Below, one piece after another: positions 34,772-49,072 of a DNA stretch of 64,000 bases (positions within the stretch are counted from its first letter, which is position 1; the number at the start of each line of letters is the position of its first letter). The stretch lies in contig FTLJ01000021.1 of the NCBI GenBank assembly GCA_900155495.1, positions 1 to 64,000 on the forward strand. The letters are read 5' to 3'. This DNA comes from Porogramme epimiltina (taxonomy: Eukaryota > Basidiomycota > Agaricomycetes > Polyporales > Polyporaceae). Made by a program: the position numbers and the translations under genes. Under the pieces are notes generated by a model. That model was not told the DNA's origin. It did not search any database and saw only the letters and a program-made list of their open reading frames with translations.

Positions 34772-36040
34772 ATGGAAGATGGAGAGATTGACGAAGATTT
34801 TGAACCCAAAATATACTTACATTCAAATGAAGTGCAGTCGGCTTATGGTCCATTTATAGATACCTCAGGTGCCACTTACTTGCCGTCGCTTGAGTGGCCC
34901 GGGGATGCAGAATCGACTTCAGCTCACTTCCCTTCGTCGGAGGCGTCACACACTCCCCAGTGGAAGTCAGACTCTCCGTGTCCATCCTCTCCCCTCCGTC
35001 TCCTCGTTCAACGCAGTGCTATCCTTCGGAAACGCCAAAAACTCGCTCTCCTCGATGGCTATTCGGAGATCCATATCGGTCGTGACCTCGCACCCGCTAG
35101 CTCGGACACGCCGAGGATACGTCTCAAGGAAATGGAGGTTTCAAAGCTGCACGCGACCATATACTGGGATCAAGAGCGGCTTCAGTGGGCTATCGTCGAC
35201 ATGGGTTCGAAACATGGCACATTCATTCAGTCTATGGCCGCACATACACCGTCCGGTTCGGCGCCTGAAGACGCAAGCAAGAATGGGGTCCGGCTCTCTG
35301 CTCCGAGGGTTGCCAGCGTGCCGCGGGTTTTACATCACCTCGATGGGCTGTCGATCGGTGGGACCAGTTTCATAATACACATACACGAGGGCGAACCCCC
35401 TTGTGCTGCATGTTCTCCTCAAGGCAGCGAAGAAATCCCGTTATTTCTACACCTCGGCGCCGACAGAAATGTTGGGACCAGCACCAAACGAACACTTGAC
35501 CTCTCCTCAACAGAGACCCCCCTCCTACGTCCTCCTGCCCACAATCCCAAGAAGGCCCTTGCGTCTTTGAAGCGTAGCTTGCTCTCCACCAACAGCGCAG
35601 GTCCCGCCCCTCCGACCACACAACTGGCAGCTACGGGATATCTCGACAGGAGTGCACGGCGACGTGCGCTTCATCCAGATCACTCGCCCGCCGCCACTTC
35701 GATCTCTAGTGCCGGAGAACGCCTGCCAGCCTCTGCACCCGCACCGGCAACGCCTCCGTCTATCACCACTACCCCGCCGACCCCGTTATCTGCAAGCAAC
35801 GTCGGTCACCGGCTACTCATGAAGCAAGGATGGCTCCCCGGATCTGCGCTGGGTGGTCCATTGAACGAGAACCCAGGTCTTGTGGTGCCTTTGGACCCAC
35901 CATCGACAATTGGGCGCGCGGGCATTGGGGCTTCGGCCCGCGCTCCGAGCTTGGTGGTCGCTGCCCAAGATGGAGATTGGAAAGATGAAGGAAAGCGGCG
36001 TCGGTGGGCGGAGTTCCGAGAGAACGATGGCAACCCGTGA
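34772..36040 (+). CDS. FHA and G-patch domain protein (AGGF1-like)
   Basis: Single-exon gene, 422 residues. The N terminus is acidic (MEDGEIDEDFEPKIYL). The FHA domain spans about residues 90-210: YSEIHIGRD, then EMEVSKLHATIYWD (the Ser and His that contact phosphothreonine peptides in this fold), then DMGSKHGTFI, closing with HLDGLSIGGTSFIIHIHEG. A low-complexity Ser/Thr/Pro linker precedes a C-terminal G-patch (about 345-395): NVGHRLLMKQGWLPGSALGG with NPGLVVPL and AGIGA. FHA domains bind phosphothreonine; G-patches usually bind RNA helicases or RNA. The combination recalls vertebrate AGGF1 and related splicing-linked proteins, but the function here is open. It is divergently paired with the XLF-like gene. 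Confidence 0.86.
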   Translation: MEDGEIDEDFEPKIYLHSNEVQSAYGPFIDTSGATYLPSLEWPGDAESTSAHFPSSEASHTPQWKSDSPCPSSPLRLLVQRSAILRKRQKLALLDGYSEIHIGRDLAPASSDTPRIRLKEMEVSKLHATIYWDQERLQWAIVDMGSKHGTFIQSMAAHTPSGSAPEDASKNGVRLSAPRVASVPRVLHHLDGLSIGGTSFIIHIHEGEPPCAACSPQGSEEIPLFLHLGADRNVGTSTKRTLDLSSTETPLLRPPAHNPKKALASLKRSLLSTNSAGPAPPTTQLAATGYLDRSARRRALHPDHSPAATSISSAGERLPASAPAPATPPSITTTPPTPLSASNVGHRLLMKQGWLPGSALGGPLNENPGLVVPLDPPSTIGRAGIGASARAPSLVVAAQDGDWKDEGKRRRWAEFRENDGNP

Positions 36041-36352
36041 CTGGTTCCGTTTCCGTCTAGGATCCTGAGCCGGACTGGGCTCCCTGTCGCTCTCACCACG
36101 CAGGAGGTAAGCACATTAATCTCCGTGCTTGCTTTCAAGAGGTCTAATAATCAACACTCCAAAGCAACCTTGTTGAGCTCCATAGGCCAGTTCTCCCCTA
36201 TCAGATTCAAAGTTGCGGTCTAGCCGTCAGGCACAAGAGGATCCGTTTGATGATCTCGCCACCGCCTCCCGGCACTCCCTAGCACTCCGCACTTCAAGTG
36301 CGCATCGCGCCAGCCGCCCCCGGTCAGCCGCTGGTGGGGAGCTGCGCCGTCG

Positions 36353-36675
36353 TTACCTCCGTATCGCCATCAACCCGCGATCCATGGCGCCACCCGGAAG
36401 TTCGACGGCGAACGATTCGTGGGAGGCGGGGAGCCGGACCTCGACCAAGGTCTTGTCGCTTGGGGTAACGTAGAAGGCGGAGAGACGCATGGCGAGCTTC
36501 GTTCTGCGGAACTTCATTTTCTGGCGCGGCGATGTAACGTAATTGAAGACTTCGTCAATTAACACGCCTTCATTCTGTGTGGCATGAATAGCGAGGGAAA
36601 GCTCGTAAAGGGCGATTAAAACGTAGGGTAAACGTATGCAGAGAACCCAACAAGGCTACAAGCGTGATTGGACAT
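36353..36675 (-). CDS. Small hypothetical protein, two exons
   Basis: Exon 2 (36353-36574) has clear coding character: third positions are mostly C or G, encoding FNYVTSPRQKMKFRRTKLAM, RLSAFYVTPSDKTLVEVRLP and ASHESFAVELPGG. The best start is the ATG at 36675 with exon 1 of 42 nt (MSNHACSLVGFSAY), a 59-nt GT-AG intron (36575-36633) and an in-phase join, giving 87 residues. Exon 1 has weaker codon bias, and the donor GTTTAC is poor. The open frame upstream of the acceptor (LPYVLIALYELSLAIHATQ) could instead be coding, in which case the true start is missing. I do not recognise a family. The gene sits between the FHA gene 3' end and the cyclin promoter and is divergent from the cyclin. Confidence 0.4.
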
Positions 36676-37048
36676 CAAAGAATGATGAGCTTCGCGTCCA
36701 ACGTCGCGAAGAACAATGGGTGCGGGCGCTTAAGCGTGTTTGGCCGCGCGCCCAGGCGCGTTATTTGTCCTGCTTTGCCGATCACGTGTAGCCGCGACAC
36801 CGTCGAGGTTGAAATCGCGAAACGAACCGGGTCTGTCGTTGCCTTCAACCAGGCTGACACCTTCCTGTCCACCGACAGCCTCCTCCTTTCCTCATCCACC
36901 ACACAGCGCGTCGGGGTCCTTTTCTTGCGGCCTTTCTCACCCTTCCTTTCGACGTTCGACCACCCCGACACACACTCTCGCTGTCACCCGACTCTTCGCA
37001 ACACTTCGCAACTAGCCTTCAACGTAGATACAACTTGTTTACCAAGAG
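36676..37048. other. 5' region of the cyclin gene
   Basis: 373 bp between the small hypothetical gene and the cyclin ATG. The plus strand is markedly C/T-rich from about 36850 to 37010, as in many fungal leaders. No clear TATA box. Confidence 0.45.
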
Positions 37049-39388
37049 ATGGCCTCCAACCTGCGCGTAAGTATCTACATCCATCCACACTTTTCCGATA
37101 CTATGCTGACCACTCCGAACGCCGTGACTAGCTCCCCATGCGAAACCGAACAGGCACTCAACGTCCAAGGAACGCCGATGAAAACGCGCTAGGCAGACAC
37201 GTCCGTCAGCCATCCGGCATTGCGCTCGCAGGAGCGTCCAAGATCGTCACCGGCCATGTCGTGAAGAATGGCGTCCAGCGTCCGGTCCTCACAGAGGTGA
37301 CGACCGCCGCCGTTAACCGTCTGAGCAAGGTTCGTCCTATTCGATGGTTCGCGGTTCCTCTCCCCCCCTTCTGTGATTCTCCACGACCTCGTTGTCGTGG
37401 GAAGCAATGGCGGCACCGAAGTGCAGTAGTGCTTCCGTGGCAAGCCCAGTCGTCGTCCACGTCCCCGGCGATCGTCCACCTGTGGCTGAGGCGCGACCCT
37501 GGGCGCTAGTCGCGTCGGCGCGACTGAACTTGCTTCAACGCGTGATCGCGTACGCGGGGGTTGTCGTCATTGACTCCGCTCGTGCGGAGCTGCCCTAAAG
37601 TTCATCCACGGATGTCTTGCATGATGATCGCTGTGTCTTGCGTACCTGGTCTGGCTTGTTGAAGAAGGCCTGTATGTCGATCCGTATCACAACCACATAC
37701 GCGCTCTAGCGCCGCCCCGGCTCCTGTTCGGTTTATGAGCGTCAACTTTGAGCAAACGCGTCGCTGGCTCGGAACATTGGTTTCATCTTGACCTCCCTGA
37801 ATGCGCGATGGACGTGTTTGCTCACCTTGATCTCCTTGGATAGGACGGTAGCGGTAAACTATCCGGCAAGGAGAAGGAGACTGTTGAGACTGGTCTCAAA
37901 CGCAGTCGTTCCGCCTCCCTCGCCGCCGCCACGGGTCCACAACGTGTTCCCCTCGGTCCCGGTAAGGTTCCCGCCATCGCAACCGCTTCCCAAGTCCAGG
38001 CCCGTGTTCCATCTGCCCGCGTATACCGCCCTCAGGTCCCCGTCCCCTCATCTCGTCGTATCCCCGTCGCGCAAGACCCTCCTGTTCCCCAGGTCGTCGT
38101 CCATGATGTTGTCGCTGACGAAGACGACATGGATGTTGAGGACCATGCTGCTATCGACGCCGTGGAGCAGTACATCGTAGATGAGGCAGAGTTTACCGAG
38201 TTCAGCGATCGTGAAGACCTTCCTGCCGACGAAGACGAGGGTGCCCAAAGTGAGGACGAGGAACCTTTGACGAAGCGCCAGAGAATCTGGCCTGAGGTCT
38301 CAACCGCGAAGGCCCAGCGCTATCGGCGCGAATTTGACACCATTAAGGAGCACTTCCACGATGAGGTCGACGAGTTCGACACGACAATGGTCTCGGAGTA
38401 CGCGGAGGACATATTTGAATATATGCAGGAACTGGAGGTGCGTGACGCGATTGATTTGCTCCTTGGCGCCTCTCATGTTAGATGCAGGAGGACGTCATGC
38501 CCAACGCGGACTACATGGAGGGTCAGACTGAGATCAACTGGCAAATGCGGCAAACCCTGGTCGACTGGTTGCTCCAGGTACACTTGCGCTACCACCTGCT
38601 CCCTGAAACGCTCTGGATCGCCGTCAACATCGTCGACCGCTTCTTGACAAAACGCGTCGTTTCCTTGATGAAACTCCAGCTCGTTGGTGTCGCCGCCATG
38701 TTCATTGCGGCGAAGTACGAGGAAATTCTCGCGCCTTCTGTCGACGAGTTTGTTTCCATGACTGGGCAGGGTTACAGCAGAGACGAGATCCTCAAGGGCG
38801 AGCGTATCATGCTCCAGACGCTCGACTTCAAGGTCAGCCATTACTGCTCGCCATACAGCTGGATGCGGAAAATCAGCAAAGCGGACGATTACGACATCCA
38901 AACGCGCACACTGAGCAAGTTCCTCACTGAGGTGACGCTTCTCGACCACCGCTTCTTGCGTGTGAAGCCGAGCATGGTCGCGGCGATCGGGATGTACACG
39001 GCAAGGAGAATGTTGGGCGGCGACTGGGTACGTCTCCGTTTCCTCTCAGGCTCTATATACTGCGTGCAACGCGGTGGCCACGCTGCCATCAAGCTTTTTG
39101 TCCACCCCTTTCGCCGCAGTGCTTCTTAGTGCCCACGTGATGTGACGTTGAGCTGACGCTTACCTTTTCCAGAACGAGGCGTTTGTCTACTACTCGGGCT
39201 TCACGGAAGAGCACCTCATGACGGGGCACCGATTCCTCGTCGAGAAGCTCAGCGAACATGGCTTCACTGAGCAGCACGTCTGCAAGAAGTACGCGACGAA
39301 GAAGTTCCTCAAGGCATCGCTCTACGCCGTCGAGTGGGCGCAACTCCATCTGCAAGAGGTCGTCAGTGAAGAGATGACAGTCGAGTAA
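37049..39388 (+). CDS. B-type mitotic cyclin
   Basis: Regulatory subunit of the Cdk1 kinase for G2/M. Exons 37049-37066, 37132-37329, 37844-38437, 38482-39027 and 39173-39388 join in phase 0 and give 523 residues. Exon 2 carries a likely destruction box, RPVLTEVTT (RxxL type), for APC/C-driven breakdown. The cyclin box N-lobe begins MPNADYMEGQTEINWQMRQT, then LVDWLLQVHLRYHLLPETLW and VAAMFIAAKYEEILAP (the Lys and Glu that contact the kinase). The C-lobe follows (DFKVSHYCSPYSWMRKISKA, TLLDHRFL, ASLYAVEWAQ). The acidic region before the box (VADEDDMDVEDH) is typical. Intron 2 is 514 nt, far longer than the others. Short first exon MASNLR. Confidence 0.93.
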
Positions 39389-41229
39389 TCGGCTTGTCTC
39401 AGCTCTCTGCACTCCACGGACTCGTATATGCAGCATATGCCCATGTTGTATGCTTCCTCGCACGCCGACGCCTTGCATCAGTACTCTTCGCCATCTCCGG
39501 TAGTAATCGCCTCATTGTCCATGCCCATCACATCCCCCTGCACTACGCACCCGACATGATCTAGCTCGATCTCTGGTCTCATCTCCTACTTCATTTTACC
39601 GCCCTTGCATCTCATCATCAGCATCCCCCACAAGTGTTTGTTTATTATCACTATCATCACCGTCCACTGCCTACACCTCTTGTTCGTCCCTTGGCATGTC
39701 ATCGTTATGTTTGTCATTCAGCTGCTCTCCCCCGCTATCGGTTCGATCCCCCACGCCCTACCGCACGCCCAGCCATGACGGACACGCGCCCTATGCCTGG
39801 TGCCTTCCCCGCGTCAACTCTCCTCCATCGTCTCACGTCTTCCCTCTCAATCTCTCGGCCTCCTTCGTTTTGTCACGAGTCTCTCCGTCTTGTACGCCGC
39901 ACACGTACCGGGTGCCCACCAATCACAAGTACACTTCGCGCCCTCCACACCCTCGTTTGACTCTGGATTGCGTATTCACCCTTCATCGGACACGTACGCC
40001 TCTCATGACCTGCTCCGTGCACTATGCTTCCCACTCTCTCGTCTCTTCAGCCAGCCTCTTCGGCGCCATCGCCATCCTTGGATCGTTCGCTGTACCATAG
40101 GTTAATCACTTTGATCCGCTTTCCTTCCTCCCCACGTCGTCGCTGTCGTTTTCCTTCGTCTCTTGCATGCTCGACATGGACTGCGCCTTCACTCCTTTTG
40201 CTATACGCGCTGTCGGTCGGGTACGAGTCCCCAGCTCACCTGCACTACTGTTTTATTACTATCAGTATTACTGGCGTCTTCTCTTCCTATCCTCCCCATC
40301 TATCACACTCTGCTTCTCCATCTCGAGCGACCCTTTCGGGCGCTCGGGCTCATATTTTCCCTCTAAGGGTACACACGCTTGCGCGCACCGCGCGGTTTTA
40401 ACTTTTAACCTTAAGCTCCCTTACTTTTCACCCCTCCCCCAAAAGCAACAAAGCACTCTTTTCGGCGGCTGTCTAGACTTGTGCTCGTTTGCGAATTGGC
40501 CCCTTTTGTAGACGTTCGGTGCGCGTCCGCGCTGGACGTGCGCTGTCGATCATATTTATAGTGAAACGTGCTTGCTCATGGGCAGCTTCCTTTCCCTATT
40601 TTTGCGTTCGAGCGACGTGCGCCTCGCTGCCTGGTTGGTGTCTCAGTTGACGGCCTGTGTGCGCTGCGGACGACGAGAAGGGCGGATATTTGTATAGTGA
40701 GGATCCGGCGCGGGTCGCAGGAATCGCAGAACGGGGTCTTGAGGTGATGGATGATAGCTTCTCTGATATCATTGGCATTATTGTTCGGGTCAATGCTGGC
40801 TGGTCTCCAAACTCTTATACTAAAGAGAAAGCGGCCTCGAACGAGGGCTGCTTTGGTAGGGCGCTGAGGGCTGCCCACCGTAGCTGGTGGCGTTGAGTAC
40901 GGGGCCTGGCACAGTCATGACGGTGTGGGATCAGCGGAAAATCATATGTCGAGGGACGATCGGGGACGGCGCTCGACATTCACATGGGCGGGGATTGGAC
41001 ATCGCGACGGGCCGGTGACGACACACGGCGCGACACGCGGTGGCAGCCCAACGGTGGCGGAGTCCGCCCGCTGGGCTTTCCCCACATCAACGCCAATATT
41101 CATCCTGCGCCTTCCTCGACGCCCCACCCGTGATATCTGCCCCCGCGCGCATTAAAGGACGCCCCCGCGCCGCGCGCTCCACCCCCACATCTTCTCTGTT
41201 TCTCTCGTCGTACCCCGCACGCCCCCGAC
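39389..41229. other. 1.8-kb intergenic region with a long pyrimidine-rich plus strand
   Basis: From about 39590 to 40450 the plus strand is dominated by C and T, giving overlapping Ser/Pro/Leu-rich ORFs in all three plus frames that are not proteins. The 3' end and possible long 3' UTR of the cyclin mRNA lie here. 40500-41229 is mixed sequence with the promoter of the acyl-CoA dehydrogenase gene (TTAAAGG at 41152, C-rich leader to 41229). No RNA gene seen. Confidence 0.45.
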
Positions 41230-43462
41230 ATGGCCACCAAGGAAATGAAGCGGTTCACGCGCGAGGAGGTCGCGGCGGTATGTTTTACGTTCCATTTCCG
41301 GGCCGCTGCCCCAAACTCACGCCGCGCCTCCGTGCCAGCACAACACAGAGCAGAGCTTGGTGCGTGTCCTGTTTTCGCGCGTTGCGCCCCTCGTGTCCTG
41401 ACGTTTGCGTTTACGTTCCAGTGGATCGTCATCGACTCGAAGGTGTATGATGTAACGCGCTTCCGTAACCTCCACCCGGGCGGCGCGTCCGTCTTCATGG
41501 ACGAGGGCACTCGTAAGTGCTTCTTCTGGTATTCGCCCCCACCTCCCCCCACCTCTTTCTATTCCGCGGTCCGGCTCACACGGTGCGCGATGCATAGCCG
41601 GCCAGGATGCGACCGAAGCCTTCTTCGGCCTCCACCGGCACGAGGTCCTAGAGAGGCCCCAGTTCGCCCGCTTGCAAATCGGCGTCATAGACGGAGAGGA
41701 GCCGCAAATCGAGGGCGGGCGGATGCCCGGGAAGATCAGCCAGGTCCCGTACGCGGAGCCGTCATGGCTCGCGGAGGGGTACTACAGCCCGTACTACAAA
41801 GAGGTGCGTGTGCCGCTGCGTGCTCGCTGGGGAGGGCGGAGGGGCTCACGGCGTGCACGCGCGACAGAGCCATCGGAGGCTGCAGAAGGCGGTGCGCGAG
41901 TTCGTGGACAACATCATCTTCCCTGATGCCCAGCTGCACGAGGCCGACGGGAAGCGGCCGTCCCAGAGCGTCCTGGACCAGATGGCGTGAGTCTGCTCGA
42001 AGTGTTTCATGCGCGCGACGAAGGCTGATGCGCTGCGCAGGGAGGTCAATATGCATGCCATGCGCATGGGCCCCGGGAAACACTTGAAGGGGCTCACGCT
42101 GATGAACGGCATCATCACCCCAGAGGAGGTCGGTCTTCTCGTCCCCGGTTGAACCTCTCCTTGACGTCTGACGTCGGGCCGCCAGTTTGACTACTTCCAC
42201 GAACTCATCATCACGCAAGAACTCTCCCGCTGTGGCGCGCGTGGGTACGGCGACGGTCTTTTGTCGGGATGCGTCATCGGCCTGCCACCGGTCCTGAACT
42301 TTGGATCGCCAGAGCTCAAGGCGCGCATCGTGCCGGAGGTGCTCAGCGGGAAGAAGTTTATATGTCTGGCCGTCTCAGAGGCGTATGCCGGTAGTGATGT
42401 CTTTGGCCTCCAAACAACCGCGACCAAGACGGAAGATGGAAAACACTGGATCATTACGGGAACGAAGAAGTGGATCACCAACGGAACGTGAGTCGGTTTC
42501 TCCACTCTCATCGAAGACTTGCACTGACTATATCTTTAGCTTCTCCGACTAGTATGTCCTCCCATCACCCACCTGGCAACCGGTGGTCTGACTGTACTAT
42601 CCTAGCTTCACCGTCGGCTGCAAGACGGAGGACGGGTTCACCGTCATCCTGGTAGAGCGCGGCGAGGGCGTCGAAACGCGGCAGATTAAGACTGCCTACT
42701 CGTCTGCAGCTGGTACCGCATACATCACCTTCGACAAGGTCAAGGTCCCCGTCGAGAACACGCTCGGGGAGGAGGGTGGTGGCATCTTCGTCATGCTCAG
42801 CAACTTCAACCACGAGCGCTGGGTACTCTGTTGCACGTCTGCCCGTGCGCAGAGGCTCGTCGTCGAGGAGTGCATGAAGTACGCCTCCTCCTTATGCACG
42901 TTATGTCCCGTGCTGACATCGTCTTGTCAGGTGGGTGAACCAACGCAAGGCGTTCGGCCGCCCGCTGCACTCGCTCGCTGTGATCCGGAGCAAGCTCGCG
43001 AACATGATCTCGCGCTCGGAGAGCGTGCACAACTGGCTTGAGAGCATCACGTACCAAATGTGCAACATGGTCAGTCTCGAACCCAAACAATACCTTCGAG
43101 GAGACCGCAGCTGACTTGTTGCACCATCTTTTCTACAGTCGTATAAGGAACAGGCGTCGAAGCTTGCGGGACAGATCGCGTTCCTCAAGACGTACAGCAC
43201 GCGGTGCGGACAAGCAACTGCGGCTGACGCAGTACAACTGTTCGGCGGGCGCGGGATCACGCAGAGCGGTATGGGCCAGTTCATCGAGCACGTACGTGAT
43301 CTTTCCTACTCGAAATGGTATTTTGTCTGCTCACGTTGGACCTGCCCATAGTATTACCGCACTGTCACGTTCGATGCGTTGCTCGGTGGTGCGGAGGATG
43401 TGCTGGCCGACCTTGGTGTCCGGCAAGCAGTGCGCGGTATGCCTGCCAATTCCCGGTTGTGA
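41230..43462 (+). CDS. Cytochrome b5-acyl-CoA dehydrogenase fusion
   Basis: Flavoprotein predicted to oxidise an acyl-CoA, with its own N-terminal cytochrome b5 haem domain. Starts MATKEMKRFTREEVAA (41230-41277). The b5 domain gives WIVIDSKVYDVTRF and the axial-ligand motif HPGGASVF, with the second His in FFGLHRHEVL. The dehydrogenase part follows: LQKAVREFVDNIIFPDAQ, VSEAYAGSDV (substrate/FAD-binding loop), WIITGTKKWITNGT, QRKAFGRPLHSLAVI and QLFGGRGITQSGMGQFIEH. It ends GMPANSRL at 43462. The fusion is seen in fungi; the electron acceptor and chain-length preference are unknown. No mitochondrial presequence or peroxisomal C-terminal signal is visible. At least nine short introns. Confidence 0.88.
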
Positions 43463-43908
43463 GCAGGTTCAACTATTTTTGTCTGTTATACCATGCCACT
43501 TTTGTATCGTTATTACATGTCTTTTTTGAACACTCTGCTCTGGGATATGTTCGGACCGTTACACAACCGTAGAAGTTTTTGTACCTCTGCTATCTCTGCC
43601 CCTGACTTTGTAATCCTTCACATCCCACAACCGGTTCTGCTGCCCGCATGAGGTCCTGCTTGTGCCCTTGTAAGTTGTGGTGCGGCGCAAGTCCCGTCCG
43701 TGTCGCAACATCTATCTCCTTCGTAGAGGCACGTGATGGATCCTAGCAAGACGTCATCAACGTCCTCTGTGCATGACCTCACTTAGTAACTCACACACAG
43801 CCCAAGGTGACTGAGCCATGGATTCCGTCATGCGCAACTCTTGCTCTCTTCAAGCTTCTCTTCTGCCAGCTGCGACTAGACCGTAGCTCAGTCTTCCCCA
43901 CCGTTCGT
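43463..43908. other. Intergenic region upstream of SelO
   Basis: Downstream flank of the dehydrogenase and leader of SelO. It holds one upstream ORF at 43818-43886 (listed separately) and no other supported feature. Confidence 0.45.
43818..43886 (+). promoter_or_regulatory. Upstream ORF in the SelO leader
   Basis: ATG at 43818 opens a 22-codon frame (MDSVMRNSCSLQASLLPAAT...) that ends at TAG 43884-43886, 22 nt before the proposed SelO ATG and in another frame. If the mRNA starts upstream of it, ribosomes would meet it first and it could damp SelO translation. The transcription start is not known. Confidence 0.4.
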
Positions 43909-46673
<2,765 letters not shown>

Positions 46674-46854
46674 TTGTCGGGCAATGCTTTCGGGGGTAGA
46701 CTTGAGATACCAAAATTGGCGACGCCTGCATTTATCAAGGCGGATGTCCATGTAAAGAAAGTGAATTTCCGCGGTGCACGTCCACGCGCGCGCATTGTAA
46801 AGTACAGTAGCTTTTTCCGCTCCAACTTATACAATCCATCCAGGCCCCCATCTC

Positions 46855-48608
46855 TACGTTGCGCTGCCGAAAATTTGGTACCGCCGGCAAATGCTGGGAC
46901 CAACCTCATCGTACTGCGCCTTGGTGTGGCAGAACGAGTAGAACTCGGGCTAAGGACAATGAATGAGGATACACCATTAACGAGAAGGGGCGGGGGACCT
47001 ACCAGCGAAGCCATGAGAGAACCACCGAACCACACAGCATAACTAAGGTAGAGAGTGAGATCGCTAATCGAGAATAGTGGTACCATGAGACGCACCGTTG
47101 ACGCTTGTGCGAGATGACCTCAACATCAACGCCGGATGACTGGTCGAGAGTATTAGTCAACTACGATTATAATGAAGCCGATGCCATACCCGTAGCTGAC
47201 TCCCGCTTGCCGCTGCGCTTGCATCAAGACGGCGATCGACAAGCTGCTTCAGGTCACGCTTGAGGCGCTGTCCGAAGTGCTGGAACATCGTAGAGCCTCC
47301 GGAGAGAACGATATTCTGTGCAGAGGGGGGGGGCAGTGAGCGCGTGCCACGCTTAAGGGGAACAATTAGACTTGAAACCGACCTTGTAGAGCCCTCTACG
47401 GACATCAATAGGGGACTGTTGAATGACACCGTCGACGATCTCGGGGAGGGGAGTGAGGAAGTCTGACGAGTAGATTTCTGGGTTGAAGAATATCTCAGGG
47501 GCAAGGAAGCGTTCGTAGCCAACGTCAATTTCGTATTTCTATCGCTAATAGTGAGCATGACACAACGGGGAGGAGATAAGAGACTGTAGACATACCCGTC
47601 CAGTTACGGTGTGCTCGCCCTCGTATCGTGCAAAGTACTTGTACGGCTCCTGGTCGTACTTCCTGAACTCCTTCACGATATCCTGGCAGACATAACTGTA
47701 CTGCTCCTTGACCTTCCCCGCAACCTTCAGCTGGTCCTCGGGCGGGACATTCGTCATCTCACCACGCTCCCGCATCAGGTTGAGCACAAACTGGGTAATG
47801 TCGCGGCCAGCGATGGGGATGTGCTTGATCGCGCTGCCGATGACGTACCCCTCCGCACAGGGAATGACGTGAGTAACACCATCACCAGAGTCGATGACTG
47901 TGCCAGTAAGCGTGCGGTCGGTGACACGGTTTGAAGACCAGGAGGCGGCGAGAGCGAGCACAGCTTGGACAGCAATGTAGAGACCCTTGATATTGAACGA
48001 CTCGAAGAAGATTTCGGCCGTCTGCTCGCGGTTCTCGGGAGCGTTGAGAGGGGGTTCGGTCTACAAGTAGTTGTAGATCGCAGGGCATCAGATACCTGCT
48101 GCGCGCGCAGGTAGCGAGTGGGGTAGACGTACCAGGAGGAAGTAGTGGTCTTCTGGCTCTGCACGAAGATATTTGAAGATCGTCTGCTCCCAGTACCTCT
48201 CCATATAGTCCCAGTTATCGATCTGACCGTGGCGGATAGGGTAGTTTATGCCATAGCCAGGTGTTTGAGCATTGGCAAGAGCCTCATCTCCGATAAAGAA
48301 GTCAAGGTCTTCGACGCCGCGCTTGGTTGCGAGATGTCCTGGCTTGGAGGGTATAGCGGGGCCGGGGCGACTCGATTGAGCGGCAGGTCCACGTGTGGCG
48401 ATGGCAGTTGGAAACACACTACAAGAGAATTGGACATATCCAGCTACAAGGGGCAGGAGAGTAACTCACAATGATGGGTCAGAATTGCCGGCGAACCTAA
48501 CGATAGTGGTCAGTAAGATATAGGTTTACCAGCATGGGCTCGTACCACTCACCCAACCTTTGAGTACCCCGTGCCGTTGTCACAGATGATGGGGGCAAGG
48601 AGAGACAT
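46855..48608 (-). CDS. ARP3: Actin-related protein 3 (Arp2/3 complex)
   Basis: Subunit of the Arp2/3 complex that nucleates branched actin filaments at endocytic patches. Start [20 protein letters not shown] with the actin-fold phosphate-1 loop (DNGTGYSK). Further blocks: [74 protein letters not shown] (phosphate 2), [31 protein letters not shown] (adenosine loop) and [12 protein letters not shown]. The protein ends [30 protein letters not shown] is the Arp3-specific stretch that separates it from actin and Arp2. About eight short introns. Shares no obvious functional link with its neighbours. Confidence 0.94.
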
Positions 48609-49072
48609 CGTTGGATAGAGCGCAGCTCAGCCGCGCGACTGTACATGATGCCGTGCAGCGGTCAAGTCACGTGTCACACCGGTGGGTCAGTCGTAGACTT
48701 GTAGTAGCCTAGTTACTTTGATACATGCGAGCAGAATCTTGCTGCAGTCATTCGACTTCGAGAAAACGATCCCACGGGCAAAGGAAGCACTAACATAGTG
48801 GACGGCCAACTTTAAGGTTGTAGTACTGTACTGTGTAGTATACCGAGTTGGCAAGACATGGAACCAGGGCTTCCGTCTTACCAGCCAACGTTCGTAAACT
48901 ATCAGACGATGTCTGGCGCATAAAATCCACTCGAAGCACAATGATTCACCTAATAGTCCTCAGCCATAACATTCCTTGCAGACTGAGAACATAACCTGAG
49001 CAAGAAATGACTAAGATCACATCGTCGATAGCAAATAACCATTGCAGGGTCATGTTATGTTACAAACTCTGG
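48609..49072. other. Intergenic region between ATG17 and ARP3
   Basis: 464 bp: 3' flank of ATG17 and promoter of ARP3, both minus strand. It holds the palindromic-core E-box-like CACGTG at 48668-48673 (GTCACGTGTC), about 60 bp upstream of the ARP3 ATG. Only short ORFs. Confidence 0.4.

Noticed and set aside
39735..39765. GGTTCGATCCC resembling a tRNA B-box
   Set aside because: No matching A-box, no T-stem pairing and no acceptor stem around it; lies in the pyrimidine-rich tract.
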